Positions 40,887-50,174 of a DNA stretch of 64,000 nt are shown piece by piece. Numbering within the stretch: position 1 is the first letter of the stretch; each line of letters starts with the position of its first letter. The position numbers and the translations under genes were made by a program. Source of the DNA: DAHUZL01 sp035533215 (lineage in GTDB: Bacteria; Chloroflexota; Dormibacteria; Aeolococcales; Bog-877); the NCBI GenBank assembly GCA_035533215.1, contig DATLUG010000042.1:1-64000 (forward strand), written 5' to 3'. The notes under the pieces were generated by a model. The model was not told the origin of the DNA. It saw only the letters and a program-made list of their open reading frames with translations, and searched no databases.

Positions 40887-42758
40887 ATGCCGCCTCGACG
40901 CCCGGACGCCGACACCGACGACGCCAAGCTCCGTGAGCTGCTCTTCCTGCAGCGCCTCTCCACCGCGGCGGCCACCACCGTCGAGCCCGACGCGCTCCTG
41001 GACCTGGTGATCCGGGAGACCACCGGGGCCATGCGGACCGACGTCTGCTCCCTCTACCTCCACGACCCGGAGCGCTCGGAGCTGGTCCTCACCGCGACCA
41101 ACGGCCTCAATGTGAGCCAGGTGGGGCAGGTGCGGCTGCGGCTGGGCGAGGGCGTCACGGGCTGGGTGGCGGAGCACCGCCGGCCGCTGGTGGTCCCGAG
41201 GGTGGCGGCGGAACCGCGGTTCCGCTGGATCCCCGGGGTGGACGATCCCCGCTTCACGTCCATGCTCTCGGTGCCGATCCTGGCGGGTCCGCGGATGATC
41301 GGGGTCCTCAACGTCCAGACGGTCCCCACCCGGGCGTTCGTCGCGCCCGACATCGACTTCCTGGCCGCGATCGCGGGCGGGGTGGCGGGGATCATCGAGC
41401 GGAGCGAGCTGCAGCGCCGGCTGGAGACCCAGCTCGACGAGATCCGCTCCTCGCAGGAGATCCACGAGCGCTTCACCCAGCTGGCCCTGGCCGGGGCCGG
41501 CCTGGAGGCCATCCTGGAGGCGATCGGCAGCCTGGCCCGGGCCCATGTCGACCTGTACGATCCGCAGGGCTTCCGGCTCCACCGCCAGGGGCCGCCCGGG
41601 CTGCCCCTGGGCCGCCTCGCCCTCCCGTCCGGGCTCGCCCGGGGGGACCGCGCCGGGCCGGTCTCCGCGCAGGCCGGCCGTCCCCGCCGCCGGCTGTGGC
41701 TGACCCCGATCCGCACCGAGGGGGAGCTGGTCGCGGTGCTGGCGGCCGAGCCGTCCTCGGCGTCCGCCGTGCCCGCGGCCGGCCGGGTGGGCGGCGAGGC
41801 GGAGGTCCTGGCGCCGATCCTGCGGCGGGCGCTGGAACATGGCGCCACCGTCCTGGCCCTGGAGCTGGCCAAGGAGCGTGCCGCGGCGGAGGTGGAGCGC
41901 CGGCTCCGGGGGGATCTGGTGGAGGCCCTCCTCTCGCACGGTCTGGCGGCGGCCGAGGCCTCCAGGCTGGCAGCCCAGGCGGGCCGGCTGGGGTCCCGGG
42001 TCGCGGAGCACAGCTTCGTCCTCGTGGTCGAGCCCGACGACGAGGAGGCGGCGAGACGCCTCGGCAGCCGCCCGTTCCAGGACCGCATCCACGAGGCCGT
42101 CGATGACCTGTGCCAGCGGCGCGTTGCCGGGGCGCTGGTCGTCACCCGTCCCACCTCCCTCGTGGTGCTGGCCCCCTCCGGGCGGACCGAGGAGACCGAG
42201 GAGGCCGACGCCGAGGCGGGGACGGTGGACAGGGTGCCGGACCAGCAGCGGATCGTCGACCTGGCGCGCGGGATCCAGGACCTCGTCCGCCGCCTCGCCC
42301 CGGACACCGCCTTCTCGGTGGGGATCGGCAACCTCGCCCAGGGGCTCGAGGCGCTCCCCCTCGCCCACGACCAGGCCCGCCAGGCGCTCCGGCTGGTGCG
42401 CCGGGGCGGCGGCCGCGGGCAGGTCGTCTCCTACCGCTCCCTGGGTGCGCTGCGCCTGCTCCTCGAGGTGCGCGATCCGCAGGCGATCACCCGGTTCGTC
42501 GACGAGACCCTGGGCCCCGTCCTCCGACCCGGCGGCCGCCGCACCGCACCACTCCTCGCCACCCTGGAGGCGCTGGTGCGCCACCGCTGGAACCGGCGCG
42601 CGACCGCCCGGGGGCTGGCGCTGCACGTCAACAGCCTCGCCTACCGCATCCGCACCATCGAGTCCGAGACGGGCCTTCGGATCGACGACCCCGAGGCCCG
42701 GGTCCTGCTCACCGTGGCGCTGCAGGCCCGCACCCTGCTGAGCCCAGAGGGAGAGTGA
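40887..42758 (+). CDS. GAF-domain PucR-family transcriptional regulator
   Basis: A 623-residue regulator. The GAF domain spans about residues 20-175 (LLDLVIRETTGAMRTDVCSLYL, GVTGWVAEHRRPLVV, SMLSVPILAGPRMIGVLNVQ). A middle region follows a short coiled segment (ELQRRLETQLDEIRSSQEIHERF), as in CdaR/PucR proteins. The C-terminal PucR helix-turn-helix is LLATLEALVRHRWNRRATARGLALHVNSLAYRIRTIE. No target is identified; the VOC gene or downstream lipoprotein are candidates. GACAAT lies six bases before the ATG and could be a leaderless -10. It is intact within a decayed region. Confidence 0.88.
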   Translation: MPPRRPDADTDDAKLRELLFLQRLSTAAATTVEPDALLDLVIRETTGAMRTDVCSLYLHDPERSELVLTATNGLNVSQVGQVRLRLGEGVTGWVAEHRRPLVVPRVAAEPRFRWIPGVDDPRFTSMLSVPILAGPRMIGVLNVQTVPTRAFVAPDIDFLAAIAGGVAGIIERSELQRRLETQLDEIRSSQEIHERFTQLALAGAGLEAILEAIGSLARAHVDLYDPQGFRLHRQGPPGLPLGRLALPSGLARGDRAGPVSAQAGRPRRRLWLTPIRTEGELVAVLAAEPSSASAVPAAGRVGGEAEVLAPILRRALEHGATVLALELAKERAAAEVERRLRGDLVEALLSHGLAAAEASRLAAQAGRLGSRVAEHSFVLVVEPDDEEAARRLGSRPFQDRIHEAVDDLCQRRVAGALVVTRPTSLVVLAPSGRTEETEEADAEAGTVDRVPDQQRIVDLARGIQDLVRRLAPDTAFSVGIGNLAQGLEALPLAHDQARQALRLVRRGGGRGQVVSYRSLGALRLLLEVRDPQAITRFVDETLGPVLRPGGRRTAPLLATLEALVRHRWNRRATARGLALHVNSLAYRIRTIESETGLRIDDPEARVLLTVALQARTLLSPEGE

Positions 42759-42762
42759 GGCG

Positions 42763-43835
42763 TCAGCCTCCGGGTCCGCGGGCGGTGGCGGCCGGGACGC
42801 TCCGGGCGGCGGCAGTGGGAGCGGTGCCGATGGTCGCGACCGGGTCGAACGCGAGCCCTGCCACCGTCTCGCTGCCGGCGCCGACCCGGCGCAGCCAGAC
42901 CACGTACTGAGCCTCGCTGCTCTCCGCACCCTGCGGTACGCGCCGGGGGCGAGGAAGGCGGGCCAGTCGGTGCGGGCCCGGTTCTGGGTGCAGTGGCCGC
43001 CGGCCACCCGGGCGGTGTCGGTGAGGGTCGCGTAGGCGGCATCGGCGACGATCCAGAATCCGGAGGGCTGGTCGATGACGGTGGGGACGGCCGCCGGCGA
43101 CTGGACGAAGGTGTCGCTGATGCGCTCGTCGTACTTCCGACCGTTGTCGGCGATGTAGCGGCGGTTGGCGCGGTTCAGCTGCGAGGTGAAGGGGCCGGCG
43201 GCGAGATGGCCGAGTGACACCGACGGCCGGGTGCTGGCGCTCCAGTACCGGTCGAGCGTGGTGACCAGGGACCGGCACCACGACGCGCAGGCGACGATCC
43301 GGGCGCTGGTCCCGAAGCGGGGGACCGAGTCGCCCCTGAAGAAGTGGGTCGCGTAGTCGATGACCCAGCGTCCGGGCGGCGGTCTGCGCTGGAGGACGAC
43401 CAGCTCGGCCACCGTCCTTCCGGTCCCGGTCCCGCGCCGGTCGGCGGCGGCGAGGTCGACCCCGGGGTGGGCGGAGGAGGCGGAGGCGAGCACCGACCAG
43501 TGGCGGGGCGTCGGCACGGCTGCGAGACGCCGCCCGCTCAGCTCCTCCCAGGCCACCCCGGTGGAGTCGTCGGCGGCCATCACCCCGCGCTCGACGGTGT
43601 CGATCAGCGTGGGCGTACGGGTTCGCTGCGCGCGGTCGTAGACGGCGATGTCGTGATCCATCACCGCCGCGACCCACCCCGACGACGTCGTGGGATCGGG
43701 GCTCCCGGGTCGCGCCACCGATCGCAGCGCCGGCCCGGGCGGTCCCGGGTGTGCGCCGGCGCACACCCGGCCAGGACGATCGCCACGCCACCGGCCAGGG
43801 CGGCGCCGCGACGGCGGCTCGACCGGCGACCGGGG
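42763..43835 (-). pseudogene. Lipoprotein gene broken by two frameshifts
   Basis: The minus strand encodes, in three frames: RRRGAALAGGVAIVLAGCAP (lipoprotein signal, near 43820-43760); then WVAAVMDHDIAVYDRAQRTRT through HWSVLASASSAHPGVDLAAADR, LDRYWSASTRPSVSLGHLAAG and PSGFWIVADAAYATL (43700-42950); then EAQYVVWLRRVGAGSETVAGLAF ending at 42763. Frames change near 43720 and 42935. Each segment is coherent for over 20 residues, so a former lipoprotein of about 350 residues is likely. The family is unknown. Confidence 0.6.
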
Positions 43836-43929
43836 CGCACGGTGGCGCGAGTCTACGGGGTGGCGGCGGGGAGCGTCAACCGCGGCGAGTGGGCCGCCCG
43901 TCAGGCGCGGTACCCCGCCCGCCCCTCGC

Positions 43930-44430
43930 CGGGCGTCCGCCGGCGAGGGGGGTCGCCTCGAGCTCGCGGCACCGACGACGTCGGCGAGGGAACGCGCGGC
44001 GTCGCGAACCGCGTGCCCGATCTCGGCCGAGCCGCGGCGGTCGGGCTCGGCGCCCACCGCTGCCACCATCGGCCGGCGGCGCGGTCGTGGCGGCCGTCGA
44101 CACGACCGACCACACGGTCGCGGCGCATGGTGGGCTGCAACTGGTCGCCGCGGCGCCGCCGCCCGACCGGCGGGGGCGGATCTCGGTGCGGTGGCAGAGC
44201 CCCACAAGGAGCTCGAGCCGGACGCGGTCGAGGACCAGGGTGTCGAACGGCGACGGCAGGCTGGTGCGCCCGGTCGCCGGCGCGCCGTCGACCAGCTGGT
44301 CCACGTCGTCGCGATGGACGGAACCCTGCCGGCCGATCACCATCTCGCCCGACCACCCGCGCGGAGCGGAGCTGGCCCCTTTGGCCGAGCCGCTCGCGCA
44401 CCTCGTCGGGCTGGCCGCAGCGGCTCGAAC
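43930..44430 (-). pseudogene. Wrecked winged-helix DNA glycosylase (PF06224-like)
   Basis: Read in order across frames on the minus strand: PDEVRERLGQRGQLRSARVV; MVIGRQGSVHRDDVDQLVDG then APATGRTSLPSPFDTLVLDR; RDRVVGRVDGRHDRAAGR; VGAEPDRRGSAEIGHAVRDA. This is the C-terminal half of the AlkX/YcaQ (PF06224) family, whose landmarks are LLSPFDxLxxDR and a VGRVDxKADR-like strand. At least three frame changes are needed. No N-terminal half is recognised. Confidence 0.5.
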
Positions 44431-44465
44431 TCGGGGGGGTGGCCGCGTCCGTGCCCCCCCCGCGG

Positions 44466-45362
44466 TCACCGGCTGCGGGTCGCCCGCTCCCGGCTCCGGT
44501 CCGGCTCCGCCCGTTCGGCGCACGCGTACCGCAGGAACAGGTGCGATGCGTGTCGCCGGACGCTGAGGAGCGCAAGCGGCGACCGGTCTCTCGGCAGCAG
44601 CTCGACGCCGTCGACGACGCCGGGGCGATGGCGGCCGTCCTGGCGCCCGGCCAGGACCGGGGCCACGGTGAGGAAGAGCTGGTCCAGCAGGCGGGCGCGC
44701 AGGAGCTCGCCGACCAGCACCGGGCCGCCCTCGGTGAGGATCGTCCCCCACCCTCTGGCCCGCAGCCTCGCGAACAGGTGAACGAGGTCGACCCCATCGG
44801 CGGCGGGGGTCGTCACCACCTCCGCGGCGGGCAGGCGCAGGCGCGCCCGGACGGCCCCCGCCGGGGTGGTCGCGACCAGCACGTCGCCGGCCAGCCCCGG
44901 GTGGTCGGGCGGGAGGTCGCCGGTGCGCGTCAGCACCACCAGCCGCGGGCGGGGGGCCCGGCCGAGCGATGACCGCAGCGCCCGCAGCTCGGCCGCGGCC
45001 CAGCCGCAGACGTGCTCGGGGGTCCACACGTGCCCGGGGGTCGCCCGCAGGGTGCCGGCGCCGATCACGACCGCGTCGGCGCAGGCCCGCAGCAGCGCCA
45101 TCACGAACCGGTCGGCCGGGTCGCGGCCGCTGATCACCGATCCCGCTGATGGGATCCCAGGGCCGAGGGCCACCACGCCGTCGGCCGAGGCGACGAAGTT
45201 GGCGAACAGCACCGGGGGCGTGAACCCGAACCCGCCCCCGTACAGTCGGCTGAGGCGGGCCGGCACCTCCGCGTAGCGGGCGAGGCCGCGCTCCTCAAAG
45301 TCGCACCGCAGCGGCGACAGCGGCTCCTCCCCATCACCCCCGCCGCCATCGGCGTCGCTCAC
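44466..45362 (-). CDS. RibD C-terminal domain reductase
   Basis: A 298-residue dihydrofolate-reductase-like protein of the RibD_C family. VLFANFVASADGVVALGPG starts the fold, RFVMALLRACADAVVIGAGTLRATPG binds NADPH, and WGTILTEGGPVLVGELLRARLLDQLFLTVAPVLAG holds the signature Glu-Gly-Gly. The fused deaminase half of RibD is absent; stand-alone members reduce pyrimidine or other substrates. GTG 45362 follows GGGGAGGGG. The gene is not followed by riboflavin genes here, so a role in riboflavin synthesis is only possible. Confidence 0.87.
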   Translation of the reverse strand: MSDADGGGGDGEEPLSPLRCDFEERGLARYAEVPARLSRLYGGGFGFTPPVLFANFVASADGVVALGPGIPSAGSVISGRDPADRFVMALLRACADAVVIGAGTLRATPGHVWTPEHVCGWAAAELRALRSSLGRAPRPRLVVLTRTGDLPPDHPGLAGDVLVATTPAGAVRARLRLPAAEVVTTPAADGVDLVHLFARLRARGWGTILTEGGPVLVGELLRARLLDQLFLTVAPVLAGRQDGRHRPGVVDGVELLPRDRSPLALLSVRRHASHLFLRYACAERAEPDRSRERATRSR

Positions 45363-45541
45363 GATCCCCTCCCCGTCCGCCGCCCTGATTGGGGCCGTTC
45401 GCATCCTAAGCGCGGACCACCGCCAGTGGCGACGGAGGAGGATGGAGCGGGGGCCGGCCCCGGCCGGGCCGCCGGGGTGGCGACGGACGATCTGGCGGAC
45501 GCGGCGTTCCTCACCCGGACCGCGGTGCCGGTCTGACCCGC

Positions 45542-46150
45542 TCAGCGCCCAGCGGTGGCACCCGTCGCCGGTGACGGCCCCGGCCCCGTGCCCCGGCCCC
45601 GCTCGTGGGCGGCGGGGAGGCTTGCGCCTGGCAGACCCGCCACCATCTCCAGGGCATGGGGGAGAGCGGCCCAGACCGCGTCCAGGCTCTCCTCCACGGC
45701 TCGCCGGGCGCCAGGCAGCGCCAGCACCAGGGACCGTCCCCGCACCACCGCGACCTGGCGGGACAGGATCCCGTGCGGGGTGTGGCGGAGGCCGGCGGCG
45801 CGCATCGCCTCCCCGAACCCTGGCACCACATAGTCGGCCACCTCCAGGACCGCCTCCGGGGTCCGGTCCCGCTGATGGAGCCCGGTCCCGCCAGTGCAGA
45901 GGACCAGCGCTGGCCGGAGGTCGTCGACGGTCCCCCGCAGCCAGCCGGCCACCTGCTCGGGCTCGTCCGGCAGACAGGCGGCCCGGGCGACCTCCCCGGG
46001 GAGGTCGCGGGCCCGCTCCTGCAGCCAGCGGCCGCTGGTGTCCTCGGCCAGCCCCTGCGCGCAGCGGTCGCTGACGGTGAGGACCGCGACCCGCCAACGG
46101 CCCCGGACCGCGGGGGCCTCGCAGCGGTCGTCGGCGCCGCCGGCCGCCAC
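45542..46150 (-). CDS. mogA: Molybdopterin adenylyltransferase (MogA/MoaB family)
   Basis: A 202-residue protein. WRVAVLTVSDRCAQGLAEDTSG opens the domain, VLCTGGTGLHQRDRTPEAV is the family's TGGTGxxxRDxTPEA motif, and ALPGARRAVEESLDAVWAALPHALEM closes it. It activates molybdopterin with ATP before metal insertion. GTG 46150 follows GGGGAGGGC and lies four bases after the deaminase gene. A 15-residue N-terminal and 30-residue C-terminal extension are low complexity. Confidence 0.9.
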   Translation of the reverse strand: MAAGGADDRCEAPAVRGRWRVAVLTVSDRCAQGLAEDTSGRWLQERARDLPGEVARAACLPDEPEQVAGWLRGTVDDLRPALVLCTGGTGLHQRDRTPEAVLEVADYVVPGFGEAMRAAGLRHTPHGILSRQVAVVRGRSLVLALPGARRAVEESLDAVWAALPHALEMVAGLPGASLPAAHERGRGTGPGPSPATGATAGR

Positions 46151-46154
46151 CCGG

Positions 46155-46745
46155 TCAGCCCTCCCCGCCGGCCGGCTCGGCGCCCGCGCCGGCCGCTGCC
46201 CCGCCGTCCGAGCCGGACGCCAGGAAGGCGAGGAGCCGCCCGCGGTCCACCGCCAGCGGCTCGAACACCTGGAAGCGGGCGCGCAGGCTCGCGTACTGGA
46301 CCGCGAGCTCGCGGTCCTGGTCGGCCGCCGCCGGCTGCCACTCGTCGAGGTACCGCACCGCCACGATCCCCGCCTGGAGCGCCTCCTTGCAGCAACCGAA
46401 GCAGGGTCGGAGGGTGGTGGTGAGGGTCCCGCCCAGGGTCGACTGGCCGAAGCGGGCGGCGGCCAGGATCGCGTTCTGCTCGGCGTGGACGCAGACGCAG
46501 AGGTCGTAGGCACCCCCCACCGGATACGGGCCGGTGTCGCGCCGGGCGCAGCGGTGGCAGCCCCCCTCCGAGCAGTTCGGCATCCCGATGGGGGTCCCGT
46601 TGTACCCGGTGCTGAGCACCCGGTCCTCGCGGATGACGACGGCGCCGACCCGCCGTCCCAGGCAGTCCGCCCGGGTCCGGGCCGCCAGGGCCAGGAGGAC
46701 CGCGTACTCCTGCTTCGACGGCCGGGCGGCGCCCGCCTCGGGCAT
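46155..46745 (-). CDS. dCMP/deoxycytidylate deaminase family protein
   Basis: A 196-residue zinc deaminase. CVHAEQNAILAAA gives the His-Ala-Glu and TLRPCFGCCKEALQAG the PCxxC zinc site. LGRRVGAVVIREDRVLSTGYNGTP and NCSEGGCHRC are typical of ComEB/dCMP deaminases, which make dUMP from dCMP. The C-terminal 25 residues are Gly/Ala-rich. It lies 10 bases after pckA and four bases before mogA on the same strand, so the three are probably one transcript. Confidence 0.9.
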   Translation of the reverse strand: MPEAGAARPSKQEYAVLLALAARTRADCLGRRVGAVVIREDRVLSTGYNGTPIGMPNCSEGGCHRCARRDTGPYPVGGAYDLCVCVHAEQNAILAAARFGQSTLGGTLTTTLRPCFGCCKEALQAGIVAVRYLDEWQPAAADQDRELAVQYASLRARFQVFEPLAVDRGRLLAFLASGSDGGAAAGAGAEPAGGEG

Positions 46746-46755
46746 GCCCTCGACC

Positions 46756-48312
46756 TCAGCGGTCGACGGCGGCGACGATGGCGGGGTCGAGCCCCGGGAA
46801 GCTGCGCAGGAACTGCAGGCGTTCCCGGGTCAGCTGCGCCACCAGCTCGCGATAGGCATCCTGCCGGCCGGTGCGCTGGTAGAGGAGGCGCGGCTGGAGC
46901 AGCTCCGGGTCGTCGATGCCGGGGACGCGGGCGGCCACGTCGTAGCCGAAATCGGGATCCCGCTCCCAGCTGACCGTCCCCTCGGCGATCGCCCGGACCA
47001 CCGCCGAGGAGTCCTGGATCCGCACCTTCTTGCCGCGGGGGTCGTCGTCGCCACCGCCGACCCGGCCGGTGTTGAGCAGGTAGGCGGTGAAGCCGCCGCT
47101 GTCGTGCAGCTCCTTGAAGCGGTTCCCCTGCTGCGAGTGGAGCAGGGGAAAGAAGGGATTGGTGCCGGGGACCCGGAGCGCCCGCCCGGCCTCGGCGGCG
47201 CCGCCGGCGGCGGTGCCGCGGGTCTCCCCCAGCATAAAGTAGGCGGCCGCCTGCTCGGCCGACAGACGCGCCACCGTCGGGATCAGACCGTCGTTGCGGT
47301 TGAGGATGAGCAGGGAGTGCACCGGCCCGAGGTCGCGGGCGTCGCGCGACCAGCCCAGGGCGTCCATCGGGAACACCGCGCGCCCATTCTGGGTGTGGCG
47401 CTGGTCGAAGAAGTCGCAGGGTCCGTCCACCTCCGCCTGCGACACGTTCTCCAGATACGAGACCCGGGAGGTGACGGCGCGATGGATGGTGGGCTCGTCG
47501 TCGGGGTCGAGCGCGTAGGTCTTGGCGAAGCAGCCGTTCTCCGACCCGTACACCTTGCCCCCCGGCATCAGCGCGATGAAGTCGTCCTGCACCGGACGGC
47601 TCTCGTTCTGACGGGTGAAGGTGGTGGTGGTCTTGCCGGTGCCGGAGAGACCCACGATGAGGATGGTCTGCTCGCCGCCGTCGGTGGGGATCGCCTTGCA
47701 GCCGGCGTGCATGGCCAGGCCGCCGCGGTCGTAGACGATCCGGTTCCAGAGCCGCAGCAGGTTCTTCTTCGACTCCCCGAAGTAGTCGGAGTTGCAGACC
47801 CGGGTCACCCCGCGCTCCAGGTCGACCGCGATGCAGCGGTCGTCGGGGTAGCCGGGTGCGGCCAGCCCGGGGGTGTAGATGACCGTCATGTCGGGCTCGA
47901 ACTCGGGCCCGATGCCGGGCCCGTCGAAGAGCAGATGGGCCTGCATCCCGGCGATGTTGGCGAAGCTGCGCTCCATCACCAGCCGCGCCGGCACCCGGAA
48001 GTCCACGTCGTTGCCGATGTAGCCGTCGATCACCAGCACGTCCCGCTCCCGCAGGTAGGCGTCCTGCATCTCGGCGATGCGGCGTCCCTCGGCCGGCGGG
48101 ACGGTGCGGTCGGAGTGGCGCTCAGGGGCGTCGCTGATGATCACCGTGGAGGCGTTGCTGCGGGCCAGGACCGTGGTCTGGACGTTGTAGTTGTCGTAGG
48201 CGGTGCGCCGGGCCGTGGGCATGGCGCTGGTGAGCTCCCGGAGCCGCTCCGGGGAGGGGTTGAAGTCGGCCGAGCGCGTCAGCGGCAGTGAGGCTCTGGC
48301 CACCTCGCCCAT
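46756..48312 (-). CDS. pckA: Phosphoenolpyruvate carboxykinase, ATP-type
   Basis: A 518-residue PckA that interconverts oxaloacetate and PEP with ATP. LIVGLSGTGKTTTTF is the P-loop characteristic of the ATP-dependent class; the metal Asp pair is in PVQDDFIALM, with the upstream site NSDYFGESKKNLLRLW and the ligand His in GGLAMHAGCKA. It starts at ATG 48312 behind GAGGAG. With GlpX at 49 kb it provides gluconeogenesis. It diverges from the CBS protein gene. Confidence 0.93.
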   Translation of the reverse strand: MGEVARASLPLTRSADFNPSPERLRELTSAMPTARRTAYDNYNVQTTVLARSNASTVIISDAPERHSDRTVPPAEGRRIAEMQDAYLRERDVLVIDGYIGNDVDFRVPARLVMERSFANIAGMQAHLLFDGPGIGPEFEPDMTVIYTPGLAAPGYPDDRCIAVDLERGVTRVCNSDYFGESKKNLLRLWNRIVYDRGGLAMHAGCKAIPTDGGEQTILIVGLSGTGKTTTTFTRQNESRPVQDDFIALMPGGKVYGSENGCFAKTYALDPDDEPTIHRAVTSRVSYLENVSQAEVDGPCDFFDQRHTQNGRAVFPMDALGWSRDARDLGPVHSLLILNRNDGLIPTVARLSAEQAAAYFMLGETRGTAAGGAAEAGRALRVPGTNPFFPLLHSQQGNRFKELHDSGGFTAYLLNTGRVGGGDDDPRGKKVRIQDSSAVVRAIAEGTVSWERDPDFGYDVAARVPGIDDPELLQPRLLYQRTGRQDAYRELVAQLTRERLQFLRSFPGLDPAIVAAVDR

Positions 48313-48539
48313 CTCGATCTCCTCGCGACCCGGCCGGGCGTTCGCCCGTCCCCCTTCGGATTCGAGCGTAGCAGACGACCTGGGTCCCCCGGGACGGTTC
48401 GCCCACCGCCGGTCGGCGCCGTCCGGCTCTCGTCCGCCCGGGGCACCGGTTGCGGGCGGGGCGGCGGCGCGCCACCATGGGCCGGGGGCGGCGGCCGGCG
48501 CGGGACCGGCCCTCCCGGGAGGAGGACCGCGAGGTGGCC

Positions 48540-49025
48540 ATGACGATCACGACACCGAAGGTGGCGGCGGTGATGACCCAGAGCGTCGTCACGGTGGGTC
48601 CGGATGCGACCGTGGCCGAGGTGGCGGAGATGCTCCACCGCCATCACATCACCGGGGTCCCGGTGGTGAACGACTACCTGGGGGTGGTCGGGGTGGTGAG
48701 CGAGTCGGACCTCATCGGCAAGCGGGGACGCACCGCCGGCGACATCATGACCGCGCCCGCCCGCACCATCGGGGAGGACGCCGCCCTGAGCGACGCGGCC
48801 GGGATCCTCCTCGAGGAGCGGATCCGGCGGCTGCCGGTGGTGCACAACGATCGGCTGGTGGGCCTGATCTCCCGCACCGACCTGGTGACCTTCTTCGCCC
48901 GCCATCAGTGGGTCTGCGGCGGGTGCGGGTCGGCGGTGCGGGGGCTGGAGCCACCCGCCGCCTGTCCCAACTGCGAGGCTCCGGCGCAGGGATTCCAGCT
49001 GGAGGACGCCGCTCCGGGGATGTGA
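48540..49025 (+). CDS. CBS-domain pair protein with zinc-ribbon tail
   Basis: A 161-residue protein starting at ATG 48540 (GAGG six bases before). Two CBS motifs follow each other: VAAVMTQSVVTVGPDATVAEVAEML with HHITGVPVVNDYLGVVGVVSESDL, and DIMTAPARTIGEDAALSDAA with RIRRLPVVHNDRLVGLISRTDL. The end is a short ribbon, CGGCGSAVRG and ACPNCEAP. CBS pairs sense adenine nucleotides; the partner is unknown. It lies between pckA and glpX, so an energy-charge link to gluconeogenesis is tempting but unproven. Confidence 0.88.
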   Translation: MTITTPKVAAVMTQSVVTVGPDATVAEVAEMLHRHHITGVPVVNDYLGVVGVVSESDLIGKRGRTAGDIMTAPARTIGEDAALSDAAGILLEERIRRLPVVHNDRLVGLISRTDLVTFFARHQWVCGGCGSAVRGLEPPAACPNCEAPAQGFQLEDAAPGM

Positions 49026-49049
49026 CCCCGGGGGCCGGGAAGGGATGGC

Positions 49050-50090
49050 TCAGGCGGGGGGGACCGTCACCGGTGCCCGTTGGCGCAGCCGGCGGAGGTC
49101 GTGCACCGACTCGGTCCAGCGGATGGTCCCACTGTACGACCGCATCACCACCGACGAGGTCCGCACCTCCATCCCCGCGAAGCGGACCCCGGTCAGCATC
49201 TCCCCGTCGGTGATCCCGGTGGCGGCGAAGAAGATGTCGTGCCCACTGCAGAGGGCGGGCAGGTCGAGCACCCGGTCGGGATCGAGCCCCTCGTCAGCGA
49301 CCAGCCGCCCCTCGTCGTCGTCGCGGGGCCAGAGGCGGCACTGCATGTCGCCGCCGATGCACTGCACCGCGCAGGCGGTCAGCACCGCCTCGGGGGCGCC
49401 CCCGATCCCGGCCAGGACGTCAACCCCACTGCGGTCCGGGAGCGCGGCCATCACCCCGCCGGCGACGTCGCCGTCGGTGATGAGCTTGACCCGGGCCCCG
49501 GCGGCGCGGATCTCGGCGAGCAGGCGTTCGTGGCGGGGGCGGTCGAGCACCACCACGGTGAGGTCGCCGACGTTGCGGCCCTCGGCCTCGGCGATGCGCT
49601 GCAGGTTGCGGTGGATGGGGTCGCGCAGGTCGATGGCGCCGCGGGCCCGCGGACCGACCACCAGCTTCTCCATGTAGGCGCAGTGGGTCTGGAAGAGCGA
49701 GCCCCGCTCGGCCAGCGCCACGGTGGCGATCCCGCCGGGCAGGCCGCGGGCCACCAGGCGGGTGCCGTCGATGGGGTCCACCGCGACGTCCACCTGCGGA
49801 GGGTTGCCGTTGCCCACCCGCTCGCCGATGTACAGCATCGGGGCCTGGTCCTTCTCGCCCTCGCCGATGCGGACGACCCCGTCCATGTCGACGAAAGACA
49901 GGGCGCGGCGCATCGACTCCACCGCCGCGCGGTCGGCGGCGATCTTGTCGTCGCGCCCCATCAGGCGGCCGGCCGCCATCGCCGCCCCCTCGGTGACCCG
50001 GACCAGCTCCAGGGCGAGGTTGCGGTCCATCGGGGTGCCGGGGTCGAGGTCGGGTGAGGGCCGGGTCGGCTCGTGGCTGGGATCGTCCAT
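49050..50090 (-). CDS. glpX: Class II fructose-1,6-bisphosphatase
   Basis: A 346-residue GlpX, the gluconeogenic phosphatase (also sedoheptulose bisphosphatase in some bacteria). VDMDGVVRIGEGEKDQAPMLY and VDVAVDPIDGTRLVARG are the metal-binding motifs; KLITDGDVAGGVMAALPD, GIGGAPEAVLTACAV and CRLWPRDDDE are characteristic of the class. The ATG at 50090 gives 20 extra residues; ATG 50030 (MDRNLALELVRVTEGAAM) fits the usual length better. The gene is convergent with the CBS protein. Confidence 0.93.
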   Translation of the reverse strand: MDDPSHEPTRPSPDLDPGTPMDRNLALELVRVTEGAAMAAGRLMGRDDKIAADRAAVESMRRALSFVDMDGVVRIGEGEKDQAPMLYIGERVGNGNPPQVDVAVDPIDGTRLVARGLPGGIATVALAERGSLFQTHCAYMEKLVVGPRARGAIDLRDPIHRNLQRIAEAEGRNVGDLTVVVLDRPRHERLLAEIRAAGARVKLITDGDVAGGVMAALPDRSGVDVLAGIGGAPEAVLTACAVQCIGGDMQCRLWPRDDDEGRLVADEGLDPDRVLDLPALCSGHDIFFAATGITDGEMLTGVRFAGMEVRTSSVVMRSYSGTIRWTESVHDLRRLRQRAPVTVPPA

Positions 50091-50174
50091 GGCCGGGGAC
50101 GATACGCCGGGGCGGCGCCGGCGGTGCCGAGCCCTCCCCGCTTCGGGCGGGCTCGGTCGCCGCCCGCCTCTCGC

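Noticed and set aside
40185..44207. A 1340-codon open frame on the minus strand
   Set aside because: It mirrors the PucR regulator; only short segments at 42.9-43.7 kb and near 44 kb belong to pseudogenes.
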